From positions 1-40,936 of the forward strand of contig CAZQFX010000002.1 in assembly GCA_964592775.1 (NCBI GenBank): a stretch of 40,936 nt of DNA, read 5' to 3'. The notes beneath the pieces were generated by a model that worked only from the letters and a program-made list of their open reading frames with translations, made no database searches and was not told where the DNA came from. The DNA comes from SURF-21 sp964592775 (GTDB lineage Bacteria; Actinomycetota; Geothermincolia; Geothermincolales; RBG-13-55-18). The position numbers were made by a program, and so were the translations under genes. Below are positions 24,210 through 32,582 of this stretch, in pieces (the stretch's first letter is position 1; every line of letters starts with the position of its first letter).

Positions 24210-24314
24210 NNNNNNNNNNNNNNNNNNNNNNNNNNNNNNNNNNNNNNNNNNNNNNNNNNNNNNNNNNNNNNNNNNNNNNNNNNNNNNNNNNNNNNNNNNN
24301 NNNNNNNNNNNNNN
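24210..24314. other. assembly gap (105 N)
   Basis: A run of unknown bases. The same GGATCCCGATCCCGTTCC string lies on both sides, so the gap falls in tandem repeats that the assembler could not resolve. The true length is unknown. Confidence 0.99.
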
Positions 24315-24479
24315 CGTTGATTCCGACCCCACGTTGATTCCGACCCCACGTTGATTCCGACCCGGGATTTCCGGATCCCGATCCCGTTCCAGGGCTGACC
24401 CCAAAGGGGAAGACCCGGATCCCGATCCCGTTCCAGGGCTGACCCCAAAGGGGAAGACCCCGTTGGGGGGAACGGGGTC
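24315..24479. repeat. tandem repeats and terminal hairpin after the gap
   Basis: Two nearly identical 17-base units CGTTGATTCCGACCCCA plus a shortened third (24315-24363), then two identical 44-base units (24373-24416, 24417-24460) containing GGATCCCGATCCCGTTCC and GACCCCAAAGGGG. They end in a perfect 9-bp hairpin GACCCCGTT/AACGGGGTC (24456-24479). They read as protein only by chance. There are no unique spacers between the units, so this is not a CRISPR array. Confidence 0.85.
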
Positions 24480-24729
24480 TCTAATTGGCAGCTAGTTTGC
24501 TTGCTTGCACCCATTGAGGGAAATTGCCGGTAAACTCATGGGGGATACCTAGCTACCTCAATATTATTCTCGGTAGAAGGCGCCCATGCCTTTAACCTCT
24601 TTTATCAGGGACTGTAACTTGGAGAGACGCGATCCGCAGGCTAATGATGTACGCCGGCCCTCAAGTGCGGCAACACGTCGGATATAAAGAGTGTGGCGAA
24701 CGAAAAATGCCATTCCCCGGAGAAACCGG
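24480..24729. other. non-coding stretch before the LytTR gene end
   Basis: About 250 AT-richer bases between the repeat block and the stop of the LytTR regulator. I see no gene, terminator or promoter worth naming here. Confidence 0.5.
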
Positions 24730-25497
24730 TCAAAGCCCGAGCATATCGCGCAGCGCGGAGGCCTGGCGGCGCGATACGGGGACCCGGCTCTCCTTGTTGT
24801 CCCTGAGGGTGACGATGAGGCTGTTGCGCGAGAGCTTGATGATCTGGTTCACCTTCTTGAGGTTGACGATGAAACTGCGGTGAGTGCGGAAGAAGGTCTT
24901 CCTGTCCAGGACCTTCTCCAGCTCGGAGAGGCTGTAGGTGGTCATGTACGCGTCCGAGGCGGTGTGCAGGTTGGCGTATTCGTGCTTGGTGTCGATGAAG
25001 TAGATGTCCTCCATGGGGATGAGCTGTATGGTGTCCCCTTTCTGCACCGGGATCTGCTCCAGCCGCACCTGCTCCTTCGCCGCCTCCGCGGTCATGCGGC
25101 GGGCTTTCCCGACGCGGTCGAGGACGACCTTGACCCGCGCCGCCAGCTCCAGCGGGCTGAAGGGCTTGGGCACATAATCGTCGGCTCCTCCGCGCAGCCC
25201 GATCACCTTGGACTGCTCGTCGTCTATGGCCGTGAGCATGATCACCGGTATGTCCATGGTCTTCTTCTCGGACTTGAGCTGCATGAGCACCTGCCATCCG
25301 TCGACCTTGGGCATCATGACGTCCAGGATGATGAGATCGGGGTCGGCCTCCCTGACCATCTTCAGCCCTTCCTCGCCGTCCGCCGCCAGGAAGACGTCGT
25401 AGTTGTCGAGCTTGAGGTTCAACTCGACCACGTTGGAGATGGCCGGATCGTCCTCGATCAGCAGTATGCGATACTTCCCTTCTTTGTCCTCAACCAT
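24730..25497 (-). CDS. response regulator, receiver-LytTR
   Basis: A 255-aa DNA-binding regulator. The receiver (about 8-125) has the acidic pair in LLIEDDP, the phospho-acceptor Asp59 in LIILDVMMP, and the Lys of PKPFSP. After a helical linker, residues about 155-250 form a LytTR domain (IYFIDTKHEYANLHT, then FFRTHRSFIVNLKKV), which binds direct repeats as a beta-sheet reader. It is third in the operon after the sensor kinase and the receiver-GGDEF protein, with about 100 bases before its ATG. Its target genes are not evident. Confidence 0.9.
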   Translation of the reverse strand: MVEDKEGKYRILLIEDDPAISNVVELNLKLDNYDVFLAADGEEGLKMVREADPDLIILDVMMPKVDGWQVLMQLKSEKKTMDIPVIMLTAIDDEQSKVIGLRGGADDYVPKPFSPLELAARVKVVLDRVGKARRMTAEAAKEQVRLEQIPVQKGDTIQLIPMEDIYFIDTKHEYANLHTASDAYMTTYSLSELEKVLDRKTFFRTHRSFIVNLKKVNQIIKLSRNSLIVTLRDNKESRVPVSRRQASALRDMLGL

Positions 25498-25598
25498 GGC
25501 TTCTCGCGGAAACCCCCTTCTACCCGGCCATGTACCTAACCGTTTTCAATAGAGGTTTCGTCATCAGGCCCCGTCTCCTTGATACGGAAAGAGCCGGG

Positions 25599-26546
25599 TC
25601 ATTTAGTCCTCCGGTCGATGAAATAAGTGCTGCCGGGGATGGACTTGGCGTAATTCAAGGTCTCCTTGGCTATTTCGCCCACCTCCCAATGCGTGGTTAT
25701 ACGCCTCCTGTAGTTGCTGGCGATACCGATGCTCAGGGTCATGATGGGGATATAGTTGTCCCTGCCCAGGCGATCGACGAATATGGAGTATCCGCGCCTC
25801 AGATCCTCATCCCGGTAGAGCGAAGTCACCTGCTCGTCGAATTCGGAGATGATGGACTCGGCGATAGAGGAGGCCTTCTCGGGCGAGGTGATGACCACGA
25901 AATCGTCTCCGCCGCCGTGTCCTATGAAGTCGTCCATGTTCCCGAGCTTCTTCACCGCGTTGTCCACGATGGCGGAGAGCATCCTTATCGCCCTGTCGCC
26001 GTTGGGAAAACCGTAGATATCGTTGAAGGGTTTGAAGTTGTCCATGTCGATATACAGCGTGGCGAAGAGGAGACTCTTGGCTATACGCCTCTTCGTCTCC
26101 GCTTCGATGGATATGCCGCCGGGAAGGCCGGTAAGGGGGCTCACGTCCCTTTTCTGCCGCGTGCGTATGAGGTTGATGGTGATGCGGGCCACCAGGTCCG
26201 AGAAGTCGAACGGCTTGGTGATGAAGTCGTCGGCCCCGGCCTCGATGCTCGCCACCTTGTCCTGCGACTGCGTCCTGGCGGAGAGCATGACCACGGGTAT
26301 ATGGTTCGTCCTGCCGTCCGCCTTGAGGCGGCGGCAGACCTCCAGGCCGTCCAGCTCCGGCATCATGATGTCGCACAGTATGAGGTCGGGAGACAGCTCG
26401 TATACGAGCCGCAGCGCTTCCTCGCCGTCCCGGGAGGTGACGACCTCGTACCCCTCCACCTCGAGGTTGAACTTGATGATATCGAGGATATTCCTCTCAT
26501 CGTCGATCACCATGACCTTGATGGGGTTCTCTATGGTTTCGTCCAT
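25599..26546 (-). CDS. response regulator, receiver-GGDEF
   Basis: A 315-aa signalling protein. The receiver has Asp59 in LILCDIMMPELDG and the KPFDFSD motif. Residues about 135-310 are a diguanylate-cyclase-like domain: the signature reads GGGDDF (GGDDF at 212-216), a permitted variant of GGDEF, with LTGLPGG and DMDNFKPFND before it. No RxxD inhibitory site precedes it. I start at the ATG at 26546 after GAGAGGAG; the upstream in-frame ATG at 26582 overlaps the kinase gene. It probably makes cyclic di-GMP when phosphorylated by the kinase encoded just upstream; activity is not certain. Confidence 0.88.
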   Translation of the reverse strand: MDETIENPIKVMVIDDERNILDIIKFNLEVEGYEVVTSRDGEEALRLVYELSPDLILCDIMMPELDGLEVCRRLKADGRTNHIPVVMLSARTQSQDKVASIEAGADDFITKPFDFSDLVARITINLIRTRQKRDVSPLTGLPGGISIEAETKRRIAKSLLFATLYIDMDNFKPFNDIYGFPNGDRAIRMLSAIVDNAVKKLGNMDDFIGHGGGDDFVVITSPEKASSIAESIISEFDEQVTSLYRDEDLRRGYSIFVDRLGRDNYIPIMTLSIGIASNYRRRITTHWEVGEIAKETLNYAKSIPGSTYFIDRRTK

Positions 26547-26578
26547 GTGAACTCCTCTCACCCTTCCTCCTCTCCATC

Positions 26579-29533
26579 TCATGGCGGAGAGCAGCCGGCA
26601 TCATCCACGCTATCGGCGTGGGAGGAAAGCGGAAGCGTGAAGCGGAAAGTGCTGCCCTTTCCGAGCTCGCTCTCCACCCAGATGGTTCCGCCGTGCGCCT
26701 CCACGATGCTCTTGCTGACGTAGAGGCCGAGCCCGGTCCCGTATACCTCGCGCGTGGCGCGGTTGTCCACGCGGTGGAACTTCTCGAATATATGCGGCAG
26801 GTGCTCCTCGGGAATGCCGACCCCCCTGTCGCTCACGCCGCAATCGACGCCTCGCTGCCGGGCCGCGAGGGCGATTATTATCTCCCCTCCCGAGGGGGAG
26901 TACTTTGCCGCGTTGTCCACCAGGTTCACGATGACCTGCTCGATCTTGTCGGGATCGGCGCATACCGGTTCGATGCTCTCCGGGGAGGCGAGCTTTATGA
27001 CATGATTCGAGAACTGCGACTGCAGTTTTCCGATGATGATGCGAACCAGCCGGGAGAGATCGAAATCGCGCTTTTTCAGTTCCAGTTTTCCGGATTCGAT
27101 ACGGGATACATCCAGGATATCGGATACCAGCCGGGTAAGGCGGTCCGTCTCGTCCTCGATCACCCGCAGGAACTCCTGGCGGGTGTCTTCGTCGAACTCC
27201 ACGTCGCGGCGGCGCAGGGTCGCCGTATATGCTTTGATGGACGTGAGCGGCGTACGCAGCTCGTGGGATACCGTCGAGACGAAGTCCGACTTGGCCTGCT
27301 CCAGCTCGCGCAGGGCGGTTACGTCCCGGATGACCGCGATGATGCCCATGTGTTCGCCGGGGCTGGTCTCGATAAGGGAGGTCTCGATCTCCAGGATCCT
27401 CTTCTCCGGGGGACCGAGGCCGATCTCCTCCTCCATCTCCATCCTGGTGTTGAGGCTCTTCAGGAAGATGCTGGCGAGGTCGGGGTGGCGGATGACCTCC
27501 TTGACGTGGCGGTTGTCCGTCTGCGGGAAGGGCGGGAGGCCCAGGATCCTCTCCGCCGCCGCATTGACCAGGATGACACGTGCGTCGTTGTTGAAGGCGA
27601 TGACGCCGTCGTTGATGGAATGCAGCATGGCCTCCATGCGCCGCTGGTCCTCGGTAATGAGGCGGTACAGGTTGGAGTTCTCCATCGCGATAGCGGCCTG
27701 GTTTACGAACAGGCCCAGCAGCCGCAGGTCGTCCTCCCCGAAGACGCGGTACGACGAAGGCGAGACGACCTCTATGACTCCCGTGGCCACACCCTGCCAG
27801 GTTATCGGGGCGGCCAGGTAAGATATGGTGAAGTCGAGTCCACCCCCCCAGGGAGCCGCGCTGGCGGGATCGATCTCGGGGCGCCGCAGCGGCGTCCCCT
27901 CCGCCGCGGCTATGCCGGGAAGATATTCGCCCTGCCGAAAAGTCAGCCCCAGGTTGCCGTTTTCGAGGCCGTGCACCGCCTTTACACGGAAGAATCCCTC
28001 CCCCTCGCGCAGGGAGAGCACGCCCAGCTCCGCGTCCACCAGGTCCACCGCCTTGTCCAGCAGAAACTCCAGGAGGTTGCGCGTATCCACTTCGTCGATG
28101 AGCGACCTGCCTACCTCGTAGAGGGCGGTCTGCTCCTCCACCCGCTGCGCGATGAGCAGCATGAGATCGTCGCGGATCTCGTCCACCTTGACCCGCTCGG
28201 TGATATCCTCGAGGATGACCACCGAGCCGCTGTTCGGTTCGTAGCCGGCCCGGATGGGCGAAACGCTCACGGAGAGGATGCGCTCCGTCGTGCCCCGCAG
28301 CCGCACCTCCAGGCGCTCGTGCTGATGCCCGTGCGGGGAACCGATGTCTCCCTCCATGTATCCCCACAGGGCATCCAGGTCCAGGAGCGCCGGCTCCAGG
28401 AGTTCGCGCAGCGACATGCCGAAGGGGGCGTTCCCCAATCCCAACATGTCCCGTGACGCCTGGTTGGCCATGACCACCTTGCCCGCGGAATCGGTGACCA
28501 GGAGCCCGCTGCTCATGCTGCCCACTATCACCTCGCTGCGGGAAAGCACCATCTGGTAGAGTTCGGCGCGGGCGATGATGGAGGCGGCCAGGTTGGAGAT
28601 GGTCACCAGCATCTGCAGGTCCTCGGAGGTGAAGACGCGCGGCTGGGTGCTGGCGAAGCTGAGCACCCCCATGAGTTCTCCTCCCACCATGATGGGAGCC
28701 GCCAGGGCGGAGCGGACCTTCTTGCGCGCTTGCGGGAAATATGCGAAGCGGGGGTCCCTGGTTACGTCGTTGAGCAGGATGGGGCGTTTCTCCCGCGCCA
28801 CCCAGCCGATGAACCCCTCGCCGACCGCGATCTCGATCTGCTCGTCCAGCTCATCCGGGGAAGCGCCGGAGGCCTCCAGCACCAGGCTCCCGGTATTGCG
28901 GTCCAGAAGGCGGACGGAGCAGACGTCGGTCTGGAAGAAGGAAGAAGTGGAGGACAGGAGGTAGTGTAGGGTCTCCTTCAAATCGACTTTCTCCATCAGC
29001 GCGGAGCTGAGCTCGTAGAGGGCCTCCACCCGTTCCGCCTTGCCGTGCTCTCGCCGGTCGAGCTCGGCGAGATACGAGAGGATGACGCAGGCGCCAAGGA
29101 GGATGACCACGTTGATGAGCAGGCGGGAGCCGTCAGCCGCGAGTTCGAGCCCCTGGCCGATACAGGCGGCGGTATAGCCGGCGCTGATCACGCCCGCCAG
29201 GAAAAGCGCCTTGGTCCAGCGGTCGTACAGCGAAGCGGTCGCGCATAACAGGAAGAGCAGCGGGAAGAGAGGGCTGGCGATCCCGCCGCTGAAGTATATG
29301 AGGAAACAGACAAAGGCGGCGTCGATCCCCAGCAGGGAGATGCCCCACCACCCGACGTTAACGCTCATGCGCCGCCAGCGCGCCACGTGATAGCCCGCGC
29401 CCAATACGGCCATCACCGCGGTGGTGACTATCCATGGCCAGTACTCTATCTCTTCCCCGGAGTACAGGGGATAGAAGCCCACAACGAGGAAGGCTATCCA
29501 GTGGGATAGCGGAAGAAGCTTGGCCGACTTCAT
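26579..29533 (-). CDS. multi-domain membrane sensor histidine kinase
   Basis: A 984-aa kinase and first gene of the signalling operon. About six membrane segments fill residues 10-165. Next come a GAF domain (about 190-335), a PAS domain (about 345-445), a second GAF (about 465-625) and a second PAS (about 635-745). HisKA has the phosphorylated His near 757 in VSHELRTPLTS, and the ATPase domain has NLVDNAAKYS, DRGVGIP and GTGLGLY. I start at ATG 29533 after AAAAGGGG. The sensed signal is unknown; two GAF domains suggest a small molecule or redox/light cofactor. The likely partners are the next two genes. Confidence 0.92.
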   Translation of the reverse strand: MKSAKLLPLSHWIAFLVVGFYPLYSGEEIEYWPWIVTTAVMAVLGAGYHVARWRRMSVNVGWWGISLLGIDAAFVCFLIYFSGGIASPLFPLLFLLCATASLYDRWTKALFLAGVISAGYTAACIGQGLELAADGSRLLINVVILLGACVILSYLAELDRREHGKAERVEALYELSSALMEKVDLKETLHYLLSSTSSFFQTDVCSVRLLDRNTGSLVLEASGASPDELDEQIEIAVGEGFIGWVAREKRPILLNDVTRDPRFAYFPQARKKVRSALAAPIMVGGELMGVLSFASTQPRVFTSEDLQMLVTISNLAASIIARAELYQMVLSRSEVIVGSMSSGLLVTDSAGKVVMANQASRDMLGLGNAPFGMSLRELLEPALLDLDALWGYMEGDIGSPHGHQHERLEVRLRGTTERILSVSVSPIRAGYEPNSGSVVILEDITERVKVDEIRDDLMLLIAQRVEEQTALYEVGRSLIDEVDTRNLLEFLLDKAVDLVDAELGVLSLREGEGFFRVKAVHGLENGNLGLTFRQGEYLPGIAAAEGTPLRRPEIDPASAAPWGGGLDFTISYLAAPITWQGVATGVIEVVSPSSYRVFGEDDLRLLGLFVNQAAIAMENSNLYRLITEDQRRMEAMLHSINDGVIAFNNDARVILVNAAAERILGLPPFPQTDNRHVKEVIRHPDLASIFLKSLNTRMEMEEEIGLGPPEKRILEIETSLIETSPGEHMGIIAVIRDVTALRELEQAKSDFVSTVSHELRTPLTSIKAYTATLRRRDVEFDEDTRQEFLRVIEDETDRLTRLVSDILDVSRIESGKLELKKRDFDLSRLVRIIIGKLQSQFSNHVIKLASPESIEPVCADPDKIEQVIVNLVDNAAKYSPSGGEIIIALAARQRGVDCGVSDRGVGIPEEHLPHIFEKFHRVDNRATREVYGTGLGLYVSKSIVEAHGGTIWVESELGKGSTFRFTLPLSSHADSVDDAGCSPP

Positions 29534-29559
29534 ACTGGTAATCCCCTTTTCAACGTCCT

Positions 29560-29587
29560 GTTTTATATCGAAATAGAAGTGGCCAAA
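29560..29587 (-). promoter_or_regulatory. candidate promoter of the signalling operon
   Basis: On the minus strand TTTGGC (29582-29587) and TAAAAC (29560-29565) lie 16 bases apart, in the AT-rich part of the region shared with ychF. Confidence 0.35.
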
Positions 29588-29681
29588 CTTGATAATGCCC
29601 GCCCCGGCATCCCGCCTTGCCACCAGCGGCCTGACGGCATTTCGGCGGTGAGTGGGTTATGATATTGCGAAAGGAGGCGGA

Positions 29682-30773
29682 ATGGCCCTGCAGATCGGGA
29701 TAATCGGCCTGCCGAACTCCGGCAAATCGACGATATTCAACGCCATGACGCGGGCGGGGGCCCAGGTGGCGGGCTACCCCTTTTCCACCGTCGATCCCAA
29801 CTACGGCGTGGCCCTGGTGCCTGACGGGCGCCTGGAGAGGGTGGCCTCGGCGGCCGGGTGTTCCAGGGTGGTCCCGGCCGACCTGAGGCTGGTGGACATC
29901 GCGGGGCTGGTGGAGGGGGCCCACCGAGGCGAAGGGCTCGGAAACCAGTTCCTGGCGCATATCCGGGAGGTGGACGCCCTGGCCCACGCCGTGCGTTGCT
30001 TCACCTCCCCGGACGTGGCGCACGTGCGGGCCGAGATAGAGCCGGAGCGCGACATAGCGGTGGTGAACGCCGAGCTCATCCTGGCCGACCTGGCCGCGGT
30101 GGAGAGGCGCAAGGGGAGGATCGCCAAGGCGGCCAGGTCGGGCGACCGCGACAAGGCACGCGAGCTCGAGCTCCTGGAGAAGGTGGAGGCGGAACTGGAC
30201 CGCGAGGTGCCGGTGCGCATGCAGGAACTCGCGCCGCAGGAGAGAGAGACCGTCGCGGACCTCTTCCTGCTCACCGCCAAGCCGGTTATCTACGTGGCCA
30301 ACCTGGGGGAGGAGCAACTGGGAGAGGACGGATTGCTGCTTCGGGCGGTACGGGAGGTAGCCGCCGCCGAGGGCGCGGAACTGGTGGCCTTCAGCGCCAA
30401 GCTGGAGGCGGAGATCGAGGAGCTGGAGCCCGGCGAGGTGCGGGAGTTCCTCGACGCATACGGCATAGACACCCTGGGCCTCGATGAGTTCGCCTCCCGC
30501 TGTTACTATCTTCTGGGCTTGATAACCTTCTTTACCACTGAGTCCGGGGAGTGCCGTGCCTGGCCGCTGCGGCAAGGCAGCACCGCCGTGCAGGCGGCGG
30601 GGAGGATCCATACCGACATGGAGAGAGGTTTCATCCGCGCCGAGGTGATCGGCTGGGAGGAATTTCTTTCACACGGCTCCTTTCACGCCGCGAGGGACAA
30701 GGGAGCGGTGCGGGTGGAGGGAAGGGACTATTCCCTGCGTGACGGCGACGTCATACTCTTCCGCTTCTCGTAG
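29682..30773 (+). CDS. ychF: redox-regulated ATPase/GTPase YchF
   Basis: A 363-aa Obg-family P-loop protein. Walker A is GLPNSGKST (about 9-17), switch II is DIAGLVEGAHRGEGLGNQFL, and the base-recognition site is YVANLGEE rather than NKxD, the change that makes YchF prefer ATP. Residues about 278-362 are a TGS domain (CRAWPLRQGSTAVQAAGRIH). A strong AAAGGAGG lies before the ATG. The family works around ribosomes and stress responses. It is divergent from the signalling operon, and no operon partner is visible. Confidence 0.95.
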   Translation: MALQIGIIGLPNSGKSTIFNAMTRAGAQVAGYPFSTVDPNYGVALVPDGRLERVASAAGCSRVVPADLRLVDIAGLVEGAHRGEGLGNQFLAHIREVDALAHAVRCFTSPDVAHVRAEIEPERDIAVVNAELILADLAAVERRKGRIAKAARSGDRDKARELELLEKVEAELDREVPVRMQELAPQERETVADLFLLTAKPVIYVANLGEEQLGEDGLLLRAVREVAAAEGAELVAFSAKLEAEIEELEPGEVREFLDAYGIDTLGLDEFASRCYYLLGLITFFTTESGECRAWPLRQGSTAVQAAGRIHTDMERGFIRAEVIGWEEFLSHGSFHAARDKGAVRVEGRDYSLRDGDVILFRFS

Positions 30774-30847
30774 GCCGCAAACAAATGAACGGTGAGCCAC
30801 GGCCTGACCGGACAAGAGGAGCGCTTGCTAGCGACCGTACCATCCAT

Positions 30848-30891
30848 ACCGGGGCTAATAACTTGACCCCGGTTCTACCAGCGAATAAAAT
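30848..30891 (+). promoter_or_regulatory. promoter with dyad before the GS-like gene
   Basis: TTGACC (30863-30868) and TAAAAT (30886-30891) are 17 bases apart. A 7-bp inverted repeat ACCGGGG/CCCCGGT (30848-30854, 30867-30873) overlaps the -35, suggesting a repressor site. The 11-bp array seen at glnA is absent, so this paralogue is probably not under the same regulator. Confidence 0.55.
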
Positions 30892-30949
30892 CACCTCTTA
30901 AACGGGTTCCGGTAAAAAGCAGACCGGTGTTCTGACTGGAGGTACACGG

Positions 30950-32446
30950 ATGGATATCGAGATGAACCCCAACCGCCTCGTGCGGTTCCTGGGCAAGCCC
31001 CCCGAGGAGTTCACGAAGCGTGACATCATCAGGTTCGTGGAGGGCAACAACATAGAGATGATCAGCTTCCGCTATGTCGGAGGCGACGGCAGGCTTAAGC
31101 AGCTCAACTTCGTCATCAACAGCAAGGATGACCTGGACATACTTCTCTCTGGGGGGGAACGGGTGGACGGTTCGAGCCTGTTCTCCTACATCGACGCGGC
31201 CTCGAGCGACCTCTATGTCATCCCGCGCTACAAGACCGCGTATGTCAATCCCTTCGCGAGCAGGCCGACGGTCGACCTGCTCTGCTCCTATTACACCAAG
31301 GACGGCGAGCCGCTACCGAGCTCGCCGGAGAACGTCTTGAGAAAGGCGGCCGAATCCCTGAAGGCCGCGACGGGCATGCAGTTCGAGGCATTGGGGGAGC
31401 TGGAGTACTACGTCTTCTCCGACAAGCACGAGGTCTATCCCACGGATCCCCAGAAGGGGTACCACGAATCGCCCCCCTTCTCCAAGTGGGAGCAGCTCCG
31501 CTACGAGGCCATGAAGACCATCGCCGAATCCGGTGGACGCATAAAGTACGGCCACACCGAGGTCGGTTTCATCAGCGAAGAGGACCAAGAGATGGAGCAG
31601 CACGAGATAGAGTTCCAGCCGGTATCGGTGGAGGATGCCGCCGACCAGCTGGTCATAGCCAAGTCCATCCTCAGGATGATGGGGTACAAGCACAGCGTTC
31701 CCATCAGCTTCGCTCCCAAGATCGTCGTCGGACATGCGGGCAGCGGCCTGCACATCCACACCAGGCTGGTCAAGGGGAAGCAGAACGTCCTCGTGGAGGG
31801 CGGGCGCCTGAGCGACACGGCCAAGAAGGCCATCGCCGGATACCTCAGGATGGCCAAGTCCCTCACCGCCTTCGGCAACACCATACCCCTCTCGTACCTC
31901 AGGCTGGTGCCTCACCAGGAAGCGCCCACCAACATCTGCTGGGGAGACCGTAACCGTTCGACCCTGGTCAGGGTGCCCCTGGGATGGCTGGGTGTCAGCG
32001 ACATGGTCAGGGACGCGAATCCGCAGGAGACGAGCGAATTCGAGACGCAGGGCGAGAAGCAGACCATCGAGTTCCGCGCGCCCGACGGTTCGGCGAGCGT
32101 CCACTACCTTCTCGCCGGGCTCGTCGTCGCGGCGAGGCACGGCCTCCAGATGGATAACGCCCTTGAATACGCGCAGAATCTGTACGTGGACGTCAACATC
32201 TTCGATGACGAGCACAAGAGCATTCAGGAAAAGCTGCCCCAACTACCCGCATCGTGCTGGGAATCCGCCCAGTGCCTCCTGGACGACCGCGATATCTATG
32301 AAAAGGACGGGGTGTTCTCGCCCGCGGTCATCGACGGGACGGTGGAGTTGTTGAGGAGCTACAGTGACGCGGATCTCAGCGAGCGCCTCTACGGCAATAC
32401 GGCGGAGATCCAGAAACTGGTCGACGAATACCTCTACTGCGCCTAG
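30950..32446 (+). CDS. glutamine synthetase family protein, divergent paralogue
   Basis: A 498-aa GS-fold protein, longer than the GlnA in this window. Recognisable blocks: LGELEYYVF, HTEVGFISEEDQEMEQHEIEF, HAGSGLHIHTRL, RLVPHQEAPTNICWGDRNRS and TIEFRAPDGSASVHYLLAG. The loop that normally carries the ammonium-site Asp (FTD in GlnA) reads FRYVGGDGRLKQ, so that Asp seems lost or shifted. The metal and nucleotide sites look mostly intact. It may ligate another amine, or be regulatory; it should not be assumed to make glutamine. GGAGG lies before the ATG, and a terminator follows. Confidence 0.85.
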   Translation: MDIEMNPNRLVRFLGKPPEEFTKRDIIRFVEGNNIEMISFRYVGGDGRLKQLNFVINSKDDLDILLSGGERVDGSSLFSYIDAASSDLYVIPRYKTAYVNPFASRPTVDLLCSYYTKDGEPLPSSPENVLRKAAESLKAATGMQFEALGELEYYVFSDKHEVYPTDPQKGYHESPPFSKWEQLRYEAMKTIAESGGRIKYGHTEVGFISEEDQEMEQHEIEFQPVSVEDAADQLVIAKSILRMMGYKHSVPISFAPKIVVGHAGSGLHIHTRLVKGKQNVLVEGGRLSDTAKKAIAGYLRMAKSLTAFGNTIPLSYLRLVPHQEAPTNICWGDRNRSTLVRVPLGWLGVSDMVRDANPQETSEFETQGEKQTIEFRAPDGSASVHYLLAGLVVAARHGLQMDNALEYAQNLYVDVNIFDDEHKSIQEKLPQLPASCWESAQCLLDDRDIYEKDGVFSPAVIDGTVELLRSYSDADLSERLYGNTAEIQKLVDEYLYCA

Positions 32447-32472
32447 TGCCGATTAACGGATAATGAACACGA

Positions 32473-32500
32473 GCCCCGCCCCCAGGCGGGGCCTCTCCTT
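32473..32500 (+). terminator. intrinsic terminator after the GS-like gene
   Basis: 8-bp stem GCCCCGCC/GGCGGGGC with a CCCA loop, 26 bases after the stop, followed by a pyrimidine-rich CTCTCCTT tail. Confidence 0.7.
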
Positions 32501-32582
32501 GCGGGCCTTTCCCGGGGAGTGCGGTGAACAAGGGTCGGGGATGGTCGAGGACGCCCGCCCTCCCGGGGCAAGGGCCTGCGTC

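Noticed and set aside
24315..24460. Possible CRISPR array
   Set aside because: The units are contiguous with no unique spacers, and there are no cas genes.
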